From: Dyadobacter arcticus
GTDB taxonomy: Bacteria > Bacteroidota > Bacteroidia > Cytophagales > Spirosomataceae
Direction: 5' to 3'
NCBI RefSeq assembly: GCF_011762185.1
Contig: NZ_JAASQJ010000004.1
Location: forward strand, 1 to 64,000
DNA length: 64,000 bases
Shown one piece after another: positions 36,035 through 45,422 of this stretch; position 1 is the stretch's first letter; each line of letters begins with the position of its first letter. A program made the position numbers and the translations under genes. The notes beneath the pieces were generated by a model. The model had not been told where the DNA came from, did not search any database, and saw nothing but the letters and a program-made list of their open reading frames with translations.

Positions 36035-36868
36035 ATGGAAACAAGACTTAGTATCACGGATAAAACTGATTTTGAAAACGATGGGTTTTTGATCAAGCGG
36101 AATTTTTTTAGTCAGGAGGAGATTGAGTTGCTTTATGGCCTGGCGACTGATGAAAGTGTAACAAGCCACGCATTCGATTTGAAAGATACAGCCGGTAACC
36201 GGACCAAACTGACGCTTTGGTTTACACCTGGCGACGATTCTTTCGGGCTTATGTCGCGATCGGAGCGGATGGTGAAGGCTGTGGAGCTACTGCTCGGAAA
36301 TGAAGGCGAAGTTTGCCATTTTCATTCAAAGGTTATGCAAAAGGAGCCTAAAAAAGGAGGGGCGTGGGAGTGGCACCAGGATTATGGTTATTGGTACAAA
36401 AATGGGTTTCTATACCCGGAAGCGATGATTTCAGTGATGGTAGCCCTAAGCGATGCTAACGTAGAAAACGGGTGTCTGCAAGTTTTGAAAGGAACACACA
36501 AAATGCAGCGTTTTGAGCATTCATTTGTAGGCGAGCAGCAAGGAGCAGATCCGGATTTCGTCGCAGAAGCCGAAAAAAACAGTGAACTGGTTTATGTGGA
36601 GCTAAAAGCGGGAGATACTCTTTTCTTTCATAGCAACATTCTCCATCGTTCGGATGCCAACCTGTCGGACAAACCCCGGTGGTCGGTTATTTCGGCGTAC
36701 AATTTATCATTCAACAAACCGTTCAGGGAAAAAAACACGTCGTGCATTGAACCTGTGAAGATGGTTGCGGACAGCCAATTACTGGAAAGCGGGAAACAGG
36801 TCGTGACACAAGCGGATTTTTTGAGCAAGGATGCTGAAATCACATTACAGGATTTAAATCGCTCTTAA
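36035..36868 (+). CDS. Phytanoyl-CoA dioxygenase (PhyH) family protein
   Basis: A 277-residue Fe(II)/2-oxoglutarate oxygenase. The iron ligands are visible as the HQD motif (His114, Asp116) and the distal His204 in ILHRSD; the [10 protein letters not shown] segment is typical. In the Bacteroidota, such genes often join operons for modified sugars or cyclitols. It is the first gene of a four-gene unit with dehydrogenase, isomerase and PQQ dehydrogenase genes. The exact substrate is unknown. Confidence 0.88.
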   Translation: METRLSITDKTDFENDGFLIKRNFFSQEEIELLYGLATDESVTSHAFDLKDTAGNRTKLTLWFTPGDDSFGLMSRSERMVKAVELLLGNEGEVCHFHSKVMQKEPKKGGAWEWHQDYGYWYKNGFLYPEAMISVMVALSDANVENGCLQVLKGTHKMQRFEHSFVGEQQGADPDFVAEAEKNSELVYVELKAGDTLFFHSNILHRSDANLSDKPRWSVISAYNLSFNKPFREKNTSCIEPVKMVADSQLLESGKQVVTQADFLSKDAEITLQDLNRS

Positions 36869-36879
36869 TTGGGATTTTG

Positions 36880-37974
36880 ATGCGCATTGAACTTGAATAT
36901 CTTCCTGTTCTGCCTGAAAATAAATCGGTTGGTATTGGTTGCGTAGGTGCGGGCTTTATCATGGCCGACTGCCAGCTGGTAGCCTACCGGAATGCGGGGT
37001 TCAATCCCGTGGCCATCACCTCGCGAACATGGGCGAACAGCCAGAAAGTAGCGCAGCGGCACCAAATTGGAAAGGTATATGCGACTTATAGTCAAATGTT
37101 CGCCGATCCGGAAGTGGAGGTAGCAGACATTGCCGTGCCGCCTGACGGCCAGCTCGCGGTGGTGAAAGAGGCTGTCAAACACAAAAACATCAGGGGGATA
37201 TTAGCCCAGAAGCCGCTGGGGATGAATTACCAGGAGGCTTTGGAAATTGTCCGGATTTGTGAAGATGCGGGTGTGGTATTGGGTGTAAACCAGAACATGC
37301 GCTACGACCAGTCGGTAAGGGCTTGCAAAGACCTGTTAAACAAAGGATTACTAGGAAAACCGGTATTTGGCTCCATCGACATGCGGGCCATCCCGCACTG
37401 GACGGGCTGGCAGGCGGACATGGGCTGGCTTACCCTACGGGTGATGAGCATTCATCATCTGGATACCTTCCGGTACTGGTTTGGCGACCCCAAAAGCGTT
37501 TATTGCAGTGTCGCCCAGGATCCGAGGACGATTTCAAAATTTGCCCATGACGACGGTATTGCACTGTACATTCTCGAATATGAAAATGGCATGCGGGCTT
37601 CGGCCTGGGACGATGTGTGGACGGGTCCTGCCCGCGAAGGTGCTGAGGAAGACATTTACATCAAATACCGTGTGGAAGGCCTTGACGGATTGGCCAAGGG
37701 AAGTATTGGCTGGCCGAATTATCCTGCGCATAGCCCAAGCACACTGGATTTCACCTGCAAAAGTATGGCAGGATGCCAACGTCCGCGCTGGGAGGAAGTA
37801 TGGTTTCCGGATGCCTTTGCCGGGCCGATGGCCCAATTGCTGGTTGCATTGGAACAAAATAACGAGCCTGAGATCAGTGGGAGGGATAATTTGAAAACAA
37901 TGGCCCTGGTAGATGCCTGCTACCTTTCAGCCAGAGAACACCGGGCCGTTGAAATTGCAGAAATATATTCTTGA
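36880..37974 (+). CDS. Gfo/Idh/MocA-family NAD(P)-dependent dehydrogenase
   Basis: A 364-residue enzyme. The nucleotide-binding fold begins with [15 protein letters not shown], and the family motif around [11 protein letters not shown] (near residue 109, with the catalytic-type Lys) is present, followed by an alpha/beta substrate domain. It should oxidise or epimerise a sugar or inositol-like compound. The ATG at 36880 is preferred over a TTG three bases upstream. It lies 11 bases after the PhyH gene and 10 before the isomerase gene. Confidence 0.9.
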   Translation: MRIELEYLPVLPENKSVGIGCVGAGFIMADCQLVAYRNAGFNPVAITSRTWANSQKVAQRHQIGKVYATYSQMFADPEVEVADIAVPPDGQLAVVKEAVKHKNIRGILAQKPLGMNYQEALEIVRICEDAGVVLGVNQNMRYDQSVRACKDLLNKGLLGKPVFGSIDMRAIPHWTGWQADMGWLTLRVMSIHHLDTFRYWFGDPKSVYCSVAQDPRTISKFAHDDGIALYILEYENGMRASAWDDVWTGPAREGAEEDIYIKYRVEGLDGLAKGSIGWPNYPAHSPSTLDFTCKSMAGCQRPRWEEVWFPDAFAGPMAQLLVALEQNNEPEISGRDNLKTMALVDACYLSAREHRAVEIAEIYS

Positions 37975-37984
37975 AAATGATCTT

Positions 37985-38890
37985 ATGATTCAGGTTGGAA
38001 TTTTTACCGGTTATTTCCCTTACGATCTGGCCCAAACGGCTGCCCGGATCCGGGAGCTTAATTTCAATACCGTGCAGCTGGACGTATCGTTCAAGGACAT
38101 GGATTTGTCGACGAATGCTTTTGATGCTGCAAAGGCCAGGAAAATCAGGGATACTTTCAGAAGCAGCAACTTACCCATCTGTTGTATTTCGGGTTATACC
38201 AATCTGGTACATCCGGTACCAGCAAAACGCAAGGCAAACCTGGACCATCTCAGGCAGATTATACGCTATGCGAATGAACTCGGATCTCCCTATGTGATCA
38301 GTGAAACAGGGACATATCATGCAGAAAGTGATTGGGTTTCGGATCCAAGAAATAAAACCCAGGAAGGTTATACGGAATGCCGGGACGTGATTGGTGAGAT
38401 TGTTGCCTTTGCCCGCCAGCACGGCGTAACATTCTGTGTAGAAACTTATGTGAACAATGTCATCGGGTCGGTGGAAGAAACCCTGCGGTTGTTTGCCGAT
38501 ATCAACCATCCGAATCTGGGACTGTTGATGGATCCTACTAATTACTTCGAAGAGCACAACATTGGGGCGATGGACCTGACATTAAACCGGATTTTCGACG
38601 CATTATCAGACAGAATCAAGATTGCGCACGCCAAAGACGTCAAGCTGGCCGAAACTTCGGTGGGCGTGTCAATGGCTGATATCGATGGCGACGAGGCGCA
38701 TGCACTCCGCGGCGTGGGAATGATCGAGTTGCCTGCACCGGGATTGGGTTCGCTGAACTACGACTTGTATCTCCAACGACTTGCCCGGCAACATCCCAAC
38801 ATCCCAATCATCATTGAGCACCTGGAAGAGGCAGATGTGCCGCGAGCCAAACAATTTATGGATGGCAGATTGCTTGCCAATGGCCTCTAA
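37985..38890 (+). CDS. TIM-barrel sugar phosphate isomerase/epimerase
   Basis: A 301-residue AP-endonuclease-2-like TIM barrel (xylose-isomerase-like). Metal-binding acids and histidines are visible in CVETYVNN, LLMDPTNYFE, IAHAKDV and IIIEHLEEAD. Family members isomerise or epimerise sugars. The ATG at 37985 starts MIQVGIFTGYF, which is the expected first strand; the longer open frame from 37913 overlaps the dehydrogenase gene and is rejected. Confidence 0.87.
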   Translation: MIQVGIFTGYFPYDLAQTAARIRELNFNTVQLDVSFKDMDLSTNAFDAAKARKIRDTFRSSNLPICCISGYTNLVHPVPAKRKANLDHLRQIIRYANELGSPYVISETGTYHAESDWVSDPRNKTQEGYTECRDVIGEIVAFARQHGVTFCVETYVNNVIGSVEETLRLFADINHPNLGLLMDPTNYFEEHNIGAMDLTLNRIFDALSDRIKIAHAKDVKLAETSVGVSMADIDGDEAHALRGVGMIELPAPGLGSLNYDLYLQRLARQHPNIPIIIEHLEEADVPRAKQFMDGRLLANGL

Positions 38891-38935
38891 GTCAGAGCAA
38901 ACCAAATATAAACCCGTCAGAGAACTTATTTCAAT

Positions 38936-41083
38936 ATGACAAAACGTAACTACCGTTCGCTGGCTGGTTTCTGTTCCGCGGCTGTTTTAGTGGCATTACT
39001 CATTGGTTTTGCGCCAAGGACACCTCAGCCTTCTCATGTAGAAGACGAATGGAACCACTACGGTCATGACGCTTCCAATAATAAATTTTCTCCCCTCTCG
39101 ATCATCAACACCACGAACGTCGGCCAGTTAAAGGAGGTTTGGAGTTACCAGGACAGCAAAGACGGGTCCAGCATTTTGTTCAATCCCTTAATCGTAAAGG
39201 GCAAAATGTTTGCCTTTATGCCAAGCGATAAGCTGGTGGCCCTTAATCCTGAAACGGGAAAACTCATTTGGGAATTTTCTCCCGACAGTACCGATGTGAG
39301 TACCTGGACCAGAGGGGTAACTTTTCACCCGGGAAAAAGTGGCAGACAAGATGCGCTGCTTTTTGTGTTCGGGTCAACGCTTTATTCGATCAATGCCTCC
39401 ACGGGAAAGTTAATCCAAGAATTCGGGGAGCAGGGCAAGGTTGATTTTTATACTGGGCTATCCGTTGAGCCGGCCATGAAAAAGCGGGTGCATGTTACCG
39501 CCAATGCGCCGGGGGTTATTTATGGGGATTTATTCATTGTGGGCTGCAAGGTTCCCGACGAGCTTCCATCTACATCAGGCGATGTGAGGGCTTTTAATGT
39601 CAATACCGGGAAGATGGAATGGGTTTTCCATACCATCCCACGGGAAGGCGAATTCGGGTACACGACCTGGCCCAAGCATGCACGCCAGAAAAATGGGGGC
39701 GCTAATTGCTGGGGCGGCATGGCCCTGGACGAAAAACTCGGCATCGTTTATGTCCCTACTGCCTCGCCGTCCTTCGATTTTTACGGGGCTGACCGTGAAG
39801 GTGAAAACCTATTTGCCAATTGTTTACTGGCACTGGATGCCAAAACGGGCAAAAGAATATGGCATTTTCAAACCACGCACCATGATCTATGGGACCGCGA
39901 TAACGGATCGCCGCCTAACCTGGTGCAAGTAAAACATGACGGCAAGCTGATCGACGGCGTAGCATTGGCGACCAAAATGGGCTACGTTTTCCTTTTCGAC
40001 CGGAAAACGGGTAAACCGTTATTTCCAATCGAAGAAGTGCCGGTACCGACCAAAAGTGATATGCCGGGCGAAAAACCTTGGCCCACCCAGCCAATCCCAA
40101 CCAAGCCCGGCCCATTTTCCCGTCAGGGTTTTAAGCCGGAATATTTCAGTACCATCACTCCTGAGGTTACCCAATTTATCAAAGACCAAATCGCAGAAAA
40201 CAAATATAATACCGGCATTTACGAACCCCCTGGCCTGAATGGCTCACTCATTGTCCCCGCTGCGCATGGCGGTTCTAACTGGGGAGGCGCATCATTTAAC
40301 CCCAATTCCGGGGTTATGTTTGTCAATGCGGTGGATATGCCCTGGTTTCTGCAACTGAAAGACATTAAGTCCCTGAAAAAAGACAATGATGAAAGCGGCG
40401 AAAATCTTTTCAAGATGTATTGCAGCAGCTGCCACGGTGCAGATCAGAAGGGTACTAATTTCGGGCCGGATATTACTTTGAAAGTGAAAAACTATGTTAG
40501 AAAGGATCTTGAAAATTTTATCAAGAAAGGTGCAGAGCCAATGCCTTCCTTTCAGCATTTACCCCAGCAGCAGATCGACGCCATCACGGCTTATCTGAAA
40601 GGGATTAATGCGCCCGCCATTGCCAAAACACCAGTTGAAAGTGAAGAATCGGGGACGAAAGAGCCTTACGGGTTCTCAGGATACGAATTTTTCAAAGATC
40701 CGAATGGAGTTCCTGCAATCAAACCGCCGTTTGGCACTTTAAATGCTATCGATCTTAATTCCGGCGAAATTCTGTGGCAGGTTCCGCTTGGCGTGGATAA
40801 AAAGCTGGCTGCCATGGGCATTAAGAATTCCGGACTGTTCAACCGCGGCGGCGGGATCGCTACCGGCGGCGGGCTTATTTTTATCGGCGCCACGGTAGAC
40901 CAGATGTTCCGCGCCTTCGACCAGAAAACCGGAAAATTGCTTTGGGAAAAAGAACTGCCGGGAAACGCTACTGCTGTCCCGTCCACGTTTTCGATTGGGC
41001 AAAAACAGTATGTCACGATCGCGGTCAGTCCTAATCCGGGCAAAGGCTATCATGGAGGTTATATTACTTTTAGTCTGGAATAA
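38936..41083 (+). CDS. PQQ-dependent dehydrogenase with an inserted cytochrome c domain
   Basis: A 715-residue quinoprotein with a signal anchor (residues 9-27), the eight-bladed propeller pattern (for example WNHYGHDASNNKFSPL, LNPETGKLIWEF and LDAKTGKRIWHF), and a haem domain inserted after residue 480: CSSCH at 496-500, with Met536 in MPSF as likely axial ligand. The propeller resumes after it (SGEILWQVP). It should oxidise a sugar or alcohol in the periplasm and pass electrons through its own haem. It ends the oxidative operon. Cofactor PQQ is probably taken up from outside, as no pqq genes are near. Confidence 0.9.
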   Translation: MTKRNYRSLAGFCSAAVLVALLIGFAPRTPQPSHVEDEWNHYGHDASNNKFSPLSIINTTNVGQLKEVWSYQDSKDGSSILFNPLIVKGKMFAFMPSDKLVALNPETGKLIWEFSPDSTDVSTWTRGVTFHPGKSGRQDALLFVFGSTLYSINASTGKLIQEFGEQGKVDFYTGLSVEPAMKKRVHVTANAPGVIYGDLFIVGCKVPDELPSTSGDVRAFNVNTGKMEWVFHTIPREGEFGYTTWPKHARQKNGGANCWGGMALDEKLGIVYVPTASPSFDFYGADREGENLFANCLLALDAKTGKRIWHFQTTHHDLWDRDNGSPPNLVQVKHDGKLIDGVALATKMGYVFLFDRKTGKPLFPIEEVPVPTKSDMPGEKPWPTQPIPTKPGPFSRQGFKPEYFSTITPEVTQFIKDQIAENKYNTGIYEPPGLNGSLIVPAAHGGSNWGGASFNPNSGVMFVNAVDMPWFLQLKDIKSLKKDNDESGENLFKMYCSSCHGADQKGTNFGPDITLKVKNYVRKDLENFIKKGAEPMPSFQHLPQQQIDAITAYLKGINAPAIAKTPVESEESGTKEPYGFSGYEFFKDPNGVPAIKPPFGTLNAIDLNSGEILWQVPLGVDKKLAAMGIKNSGLFNRGGGIATGGGLIFIGATVDQMFRAFDQKTGKLLWEKELPGNATAVPSTFSIGQKQYVTIAVSPNPGKGYHGGYITFSLE

Positions 41084-41140
41084 GTAAAATATACGATAGC
41101 TGTTATACGCTGGTTGTATCGCTTCGATCCAAGCTCATTG

Positions 41141-41557
41141 TCAGCCAATCACTCTTTTATCTTTTGCAACAAACTTTGCAAACGCCATCAGAGCACCTGC
41201 CACCATGATATTTCTGAAAATATTTACCATTTCAAGCTCTTTTTCTCTGTCCAGATTTGCAGACATTAAACCGGCGTCCAATTCGTGGCCCATTGACCTG
41301 GGCATGTGGACCAGAACTGCCATTAAGATAACGTAAAGGGCCATCAGTACATAGCTCAACTTGTCGTACTTGCCGATTACCGCGCTGATTATGAAGGCAC
41401 TGATGCATACCAAGGTAAAATAATTCCAGAAAAGCGGGAAGGGAATATAGTCGGGAACGAATGATGCCCCCACTTCTGGTTTGCCTAAATGCAAGCCCAC
41501 ATACAGCAAAAACGACAGCGGGAAAATGTATCTCCCCAGGTTCAGAATTTTATCCAT
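41141..41557 (-). CDS. Four-helix membrane protein (DoxX-like)
   Basis: A 138-residue protein with four hydrophobic helices (around 10-25, 43-62, 67-85 and 112-130). The layout and GLMSANLDREKELEMVNIFRN loop resemble DoxX-type membrane proteins, but key residues are weak. It follows the YciI-like gene by 12 bases in the same direction. Confidence 0.7.
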   Translation of the reverse strand: MDKILNLGRYIFPLSFLLYVGLHLGKPEVGASFVPDYIPFPLFWNYFTLVCISAFIISAVIGKYDKLSYVLMALYVILMAVLVHMPRSMGHELDAGLMSANLDREKELEMVNIFRNIMVAGALMAFAKFVAKDKRVIG

Positions 41558-41569
41558 CTGGTAGGAGAT

Positions 41570-41923
41570 TTAATTTGTTGGAAATGGAATCAAGGGACGG
41601 ATTTCCACCGAGCTGTTTGGGTATTGAAGGATCGGACAAGTCTTGGACCACTCCTGCACCTCATGAAAACTATCCGCTTTACAGATTAAAAAACCGGAAA
41701 CCAACACGCTGTTTGCTTCTTTGTAGGGATTGTTTGTATCGCCGGCCGAACTTACGATCGTTCCGTTGTACTCCATGGGAGCGGTGTGCACCAATTTGCC
41801 CTGCATGGCGATACTGCCAATCCAGGCTTGCCATTTGGGCATGTCTTCGGCCATTTCCTGTGAAGTCGACAGATAGGCATTTTCAGCACTTGCATTTCTG
41901 AATAATAAGAGATACTCTTTCAT
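41570..41923 (-). CDS. YciI-like protein
   Basis: A 117-residue protein with the YciI/DGPF-type fold (MKEYLLLFRNAS, WQAWIGSIAMQGKLV and VSGFLICKADSFHEVQEWSKTCPIL). The family includes small oxidoreductase-like or sigma-factor-associated proteins. It is probably co-transcribed with the downstream membrane protein. Function unknown. Confidence 0.8.
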   Translation of the reverse strand: MKEYLLLFRNASAENAYLSTSQEMAEDMPKWQAWIGSIAMQGKLVHTAPMEYNGTIVSSAGDTNNPYKEANSVLVSGFLICKADSFHEVQEWSKTCPILQYPNSSVEIRPLIPFPTN

Positions 41924-42047
41924 TGTCTGAAGATTTGATTGTTGTTAATGAATCAAATTTCTGCAATTAAGATCGTATCGATGATGACAAAAGTCTATGT
42001 TTTATAAGCCGCTGAAGCCAGGCGTTAGGCCGATTGCGTTTCCGTTC

Positions 42048-42716
42048 CTATACGAATGCGTGGTTCAGAAATGCTACCAGCGGTTGGACGGTTTCCAAAC
42101 TGGAAGTAATGTCAGCCAATGATTTCTCGGAAACCAATGCCTGGTCCGAAAGATTGGTAACAGCGTAATAACCTTTCATTTTCAAATACTCAATCGCTGG
42201 ACTGTTTTCTTCAAATCCTTTTGGGGCGCGGCTCAGCGTTTCCGGTGATTGTATCCCATTCGCATACGTTTTCAGAAACGGCCCGGCTGATACCAATTTT
42301 TGCCATTCGGTAAAGTTATATTCAATTTCTTGCCTGAATTTTTGCAAATCCTCCGGCATTGGCATGTACGCCCCGCCGCCGACAAACGATGCACCGGGTT
42401 CCAGTTGAAAGTAATAACCTGCGTGGTTCCCTTTTTTACCACCAGCATTGACGATCAAAAAGAAATTGGTCTTGTACGGGGATTTGTCTTTCGAAAAACG
42501 GATATCCCGGTTGATCCGGCTCATACAGTTTTTAGCGACCAGGTTTGCAACAGCAATGTCCTGGTCAAAAGCGGAGATACCATCAATCAGTTTCTGTGAA
42601 AAATCCAGAAAATTGGCCCTGGCGAGCTCATAGGCCTTCCGGTTGTCGTCGAACCATTCTTTAACGTTGTTTTTTTTCAGGTCTTCCAGAAATTTCAGGG
42701 TTGCTGCTTGTATCAT
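42048..42716 (-). CDS. DUF2461-family protein
   Basis: A 222-residue protein of the DUF2461 family: NNVKEWFDDNRKAYE near residues 15-30, then RINRDIRFSKDKSPYKTNF, and HAGYYFQLEPG. The family is widespread and of unknown function. It stands alone. Confidence 0.88.
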   Translation of the reverse strand: MIQAATLKFLEDLKKNNVKEWFDDNRKAYELARANFLDFSQKLIDGISAFDQDIAVANLVAKNCMSRINRDIRFSKDKSPYKTNFFLIVNAGGKKGNHAGYYFQLEPGASFVGGGAYMPMPEDLQKFRQEIEYNFTEWQKLVSAGPFLKTYANGIQSPETLSRAPKGFEENSPAIEYLKMKGYYAVTNLSDQALVSEKSLADITSSLETVQPLVAFLNHAFV

Positions 42717-42823
42717 ACGTGTTTGTCAATTAAACGGGCTAAGTCTTAGAGATGCTGGTGAGACAAAAGTCCTTATGCTCCCTAATCTCATAAGCATTAT
42801 CTCCGCTTGCTTTACTGTCCCGG

Positions 42824-43987
42824 CTAGTTGAGATTTCCGCCGACGGGCAAGCGGCTTGGCACATTTGCGGGAACCGATTTGTCGAAAGAATGGTCGGTGA
42901 GCGCACGCAGGAATTCCACCAGATCACTGCTTTGGGTAACCCTGGGTTTAAGCAGCGAGTCGAGCTGGTTGACTTTTACATTCGAATTAAGCGCAGCTCC
43001 GCCATCACGCACCAAGTCGTAAAAATTAAGTACCTCCTCCAAAGTCTGTTGTTTTCCGCTGTGCATATATGGTGCGGTGAGGGAAACGTTACGCAAGGTC
43101 GGTGTACGGAATGCATAATTGTCATCCTGCCCTTTATCCGAAAAGCCTAGTTTTTCATTGTCGACCACACCGAGCACGTGCGTTTTGTAATCGCTGAACA
43201 TGGGCCCATTATGGCAAGCATTGCATCCATTTTGGAGGAAAAGGACCATACCCCGTTTTTGGGCGTCACTCATCGCCGATTTTTCCCCTCGCTGATATCG
43301 GTCGAATGGACTGTTGTTTGCCAAAAGAGTTCGTTCATATGCTGCAAGGGCCTTACCCAGGTTTACCGCAGTGACGGCCAGCTCTGTCTTAAATGCCTCC
43401 TTAAAAGATTTGTTGTAGGTTGGGATTGCCCGAAGCCTGGCAATGACACTATCTATGGCATTGGTCTGTGTAAACGCATCGCCGCGCATTTCCTCGAAAG
43501 TGCTGATCGGCATCAGCGACTGATTTTCCAGCGACTTTGTCCTTAAATCATAAAACATCGGCGCATTCGCCGGATCGTAGTTACTTCCCTCGTCAATGCC
43601 GTTGAATGCCACATTCAGAAGGGATGGTGAATTCCTTTTGGTTAACGGGATTTTACCGGATGTTGTAAAGTGTCTGGTTAGCCCCTGCCCTTGTGCTCCA
43701 ACGCCCAGAGGAAGTTCCAGCCCATCCGAATATCCGAAATTCGGGTGATGGCAGGTTGCACAAGCAACATCTTTATTCCCTGAAAGGACGGGATCGTAGA
43801 ACAGGAGCTTGCCCAAGGCGATTTTTGCGGCAGTTTGGGGATTATCTGCGGGGGCGTCTGTCATTAGAGGAAGTGCCCCAAAGCTTTGCTGAGGTGCTAC
43901 GACCAGTTCTGCAGGCTGGCAGCTGTAAACGGATAAGACGTAAATGGCTGTTATAATAATAGAGCAGGTGGTTTGGAAAGTCTTCAT
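42824..43987 (-). CDS. Di-haem cytochrome c peroxidase (MauG/CcpA-like)
   Basis: A 387-residue lipoprotein-like protein (Cys23 in the lipobox VYSC). Two haem-binding motifs, CATCH (76-80) and CNACH (255-259), mark the two cytochrome domains of the peroxidase/MauG family. It should reduce peroxides or oxidise a partner in the periplasm. The start at 43987 gives the signal sequence; it follows the barrel gene by 10 bases, so they are probably co-expressed. Confidence 0.9.
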   Translation of the reverse strand: MKTFQTTCSIIITAIYVLSVYSCQPAELVVAPQQSFGALPLMTDAPADNPQTAAKIALGKLLFYDPVLSGNKDVACATCHHPNFGYSDGLELPLGVGAQGQGLTRHFTTSGKIPLTKRNSPSLLNVAFNGIDEGSNYDPANAPMFYDLRTKSLENQSLMPISTFEEMRGDAFTQTNAIDSVIARLRAIPTYNKSFKEAFKTELAVTAVNLGKALAAYERTLLANNSPFDRYQRGEKSAMSDAQKRGMVLFLQNGCNACHNGPMFSDYKTHVLGVVDNEKLGFSDKGQDDNYAFRTPTLRNVSLTAPYMHSGKQQTLEEVLNFYDLVRDGGAALNSNVKVNQLDSLLKPRVTQSSDLVEFLRALTDHSFDKSVPANVPSRLPVGGNLN

Positions 43988-43997
43988 GATATAATGA

Positions 43998-44534
43998 TTA
44001 GAATGCATACCCGAATGAAAGCGCAAGGTTGTTTCGAAGCAAAACAGCACCGTTTTCTGGTTTAAACAGCGCCCTGTAGTCGATTCCAATGCGGTAATCG
44101 GCGCCGACCCGGAAGCCGAAACCCAGCGAAGCGGAAGGCATGATGCCGGTTAACCGGTCTTCAACGGTCTTGTCCGAATAGCGAATGACAAGTTTTTCTG
44201 TCCAATACTGCGCACCAAGACCCAATGACGCAAAAAAGGCTCTTTTTGACTGGTAACGAAAACCAGTCGCTACCATCATCAGGTCCGCGGTCATTGCACC
44301 GCTTTTTCTTCTGAAGAAATGACCATATCCAAGCTGGGCGAAGAGGGTATTTCTCGACTTAGTCAGCTCCTTGCTGATTTCACCGCGCATACCTGCGCCT
44401 TGTGCATAAAGGTTTGATTTTGGCAGCTGAGGATTGACGAGCCCATCGGCGTAAAGCGCGTAATTGAACGGTTTTTGGGCAGTTACTTGTGTTACCGCAA
44501 ATGCTGCAACCACGATGATAAAAATGGTTTTCAT
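43998..44534 (-). CDS. Small outer-membrane beta-barrel-like protein
   Basis: A 178-residue protein with a signal peptide (MKTIFIIVVAAFAVTQVTA) and repeated amphipathic strands (LFAQLGYGHFF, LMMVATGFRY, FFASLGLGAQYW, SASLGFGFRVG), ending in aromatic Phe as barrel proteins do. I cannot assign a specific function. Confidence 0.75.
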   Translation of the reverse strand: MKTIFIIVVAAFAVTQVTAQKPFNYALYADGLVNPQLPKSNLYAQGAGMRGEISKELTKSRNTLFAQLGYGHFFRRKSGAMTADLMMVATGFRYQSKRAFFASLGLGAQYWTEKLVIRYSDKTVEDRLTGIMPSASLGFGFRVGADYRIGIDYRALFKPENGAVLLRNNLALSFGYAF

Positions 44535-44612
44535 GAGATTGTCTGTTACATGGCACAAGAAATCTGCTCAGACTAGTTCGCAGTCATGTGCCAATATTAA
44601 ACGATTGGGTTG

Positions 44613-45380
44613 CTATTCGTCCAGCCAGGTTTTGAATGCAGGGGCTTTTTCGCGGCTGACCAGCACATCCTGAGCCGTTTCCGGACGCAGGTCTACTTTA
44701 AGTTTTCCGTTAAAATAGGTATGGATCTTCTGAATCGCCGTGACCCTGGCAATGAATTGCCGGTTGAGCCGAAAGAAACAGAGCGGATCCACCATCGATT
44801 CTAATTCTTCCAGGGAATAATCGATCAGAAATTGCCTTCCGTCGTTTCCAACCAGGCACGCCAGTTCATTTGCAGTGTAAAAGTAGGCAACCTGCTCCTG
44901 GTGAATCGGAATGAGCTGTTCTCCATTTTTGACCAAAAACCTTGTTTTATGCGTTCTGCGACGTATTTCGAGGCTTTCCAGCAATGAATCGATTTTCTTG
45001 GCATACACCTCCGGCGCGAAGTCCTGTTTAAAGTTCTTGTATTTTTGAATGGCTTCTTCGAGCTCCGGTAATTTGATCGGTTTCAGCAGATAATCAATGC
45101 TCTTGACGCGGAATGCCTTGATTGCATATTCGTCGTAGGAAGTCGTGAAGATGATCGGGCTGTGTGCGGGGAATGATTCAAAAATCTGAAAACTTAATCC
45201 GTCGGAAAGCTGGATGTCGGAAAATATCAGATCTACCTTCTCACCCGATCTGAACCAGCGCTTCGCGGCCTCCACACTTTCCAGCACACCGGTAATCTCT
45301 ATACGCAGATCGAGTTTTTTGATTAGTTTTTCCAATCGTTCGGCCGCCGGGTATTCGTCTTCGATGATCAGGGCTTTCAT
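44613..45380 (-). CDS. LytTR-type response regulator
   Basis: A 255-residue two-component regulator. Residues 1-120 form a receiver domain with acceptor Asp55 (LIFSDIQLSDG) and Lys100 (YLLKPI). Residues 150-255 are a LytTR DNA-binding domain (HQEQVAYFYTANEL, CFFRLNRQFIARVTAI). It is the usual partner of the adjacent LytS-like kinase gene, 42 bases upstream. Confidence 0.93.
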   Translation of the reverse strand: MKALIIEDEYPAAERLEKLIKKLDLRIEITGVLESVEAAKRWFRSGEKVDLIFSDIQLSDGLSFQIFESFPAHSPIIFTTSYDEYAIKAFRVKSIDYLLKPIKLPELEEAIQKYKNFKQDFAPEVYAKKIDSLLESLEIRRRTHKTRFLVKNGEQLIPIHQEQVAYFYTANELACLVGNDGRQFLIDYSLEELESMVDPLCFFRLNRQFIARVTAIQKIHTYFNGKLKVDLRPETAQDVLVSREKAPAFKTWLDE

Positions 45381-45422
45381 GGGTACAAGGAATGTGTTTC
45401 AAAATCGGGACAAATCGAGATG

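Noticed and set aside
37913..37984. Longer start of the TIM-barrel isomerase
   Set aside because: It overlaps the dehydrogenase gene, and the family's first strand begins at MIQVGIFTG.
42824..44089. Longer start of the di-haem peroxidase
   Set aside because: It overlaps the upstream barrel-like gene by 92 bases and places the lipoprotein signal internally; the ATG at 43987 fits better.
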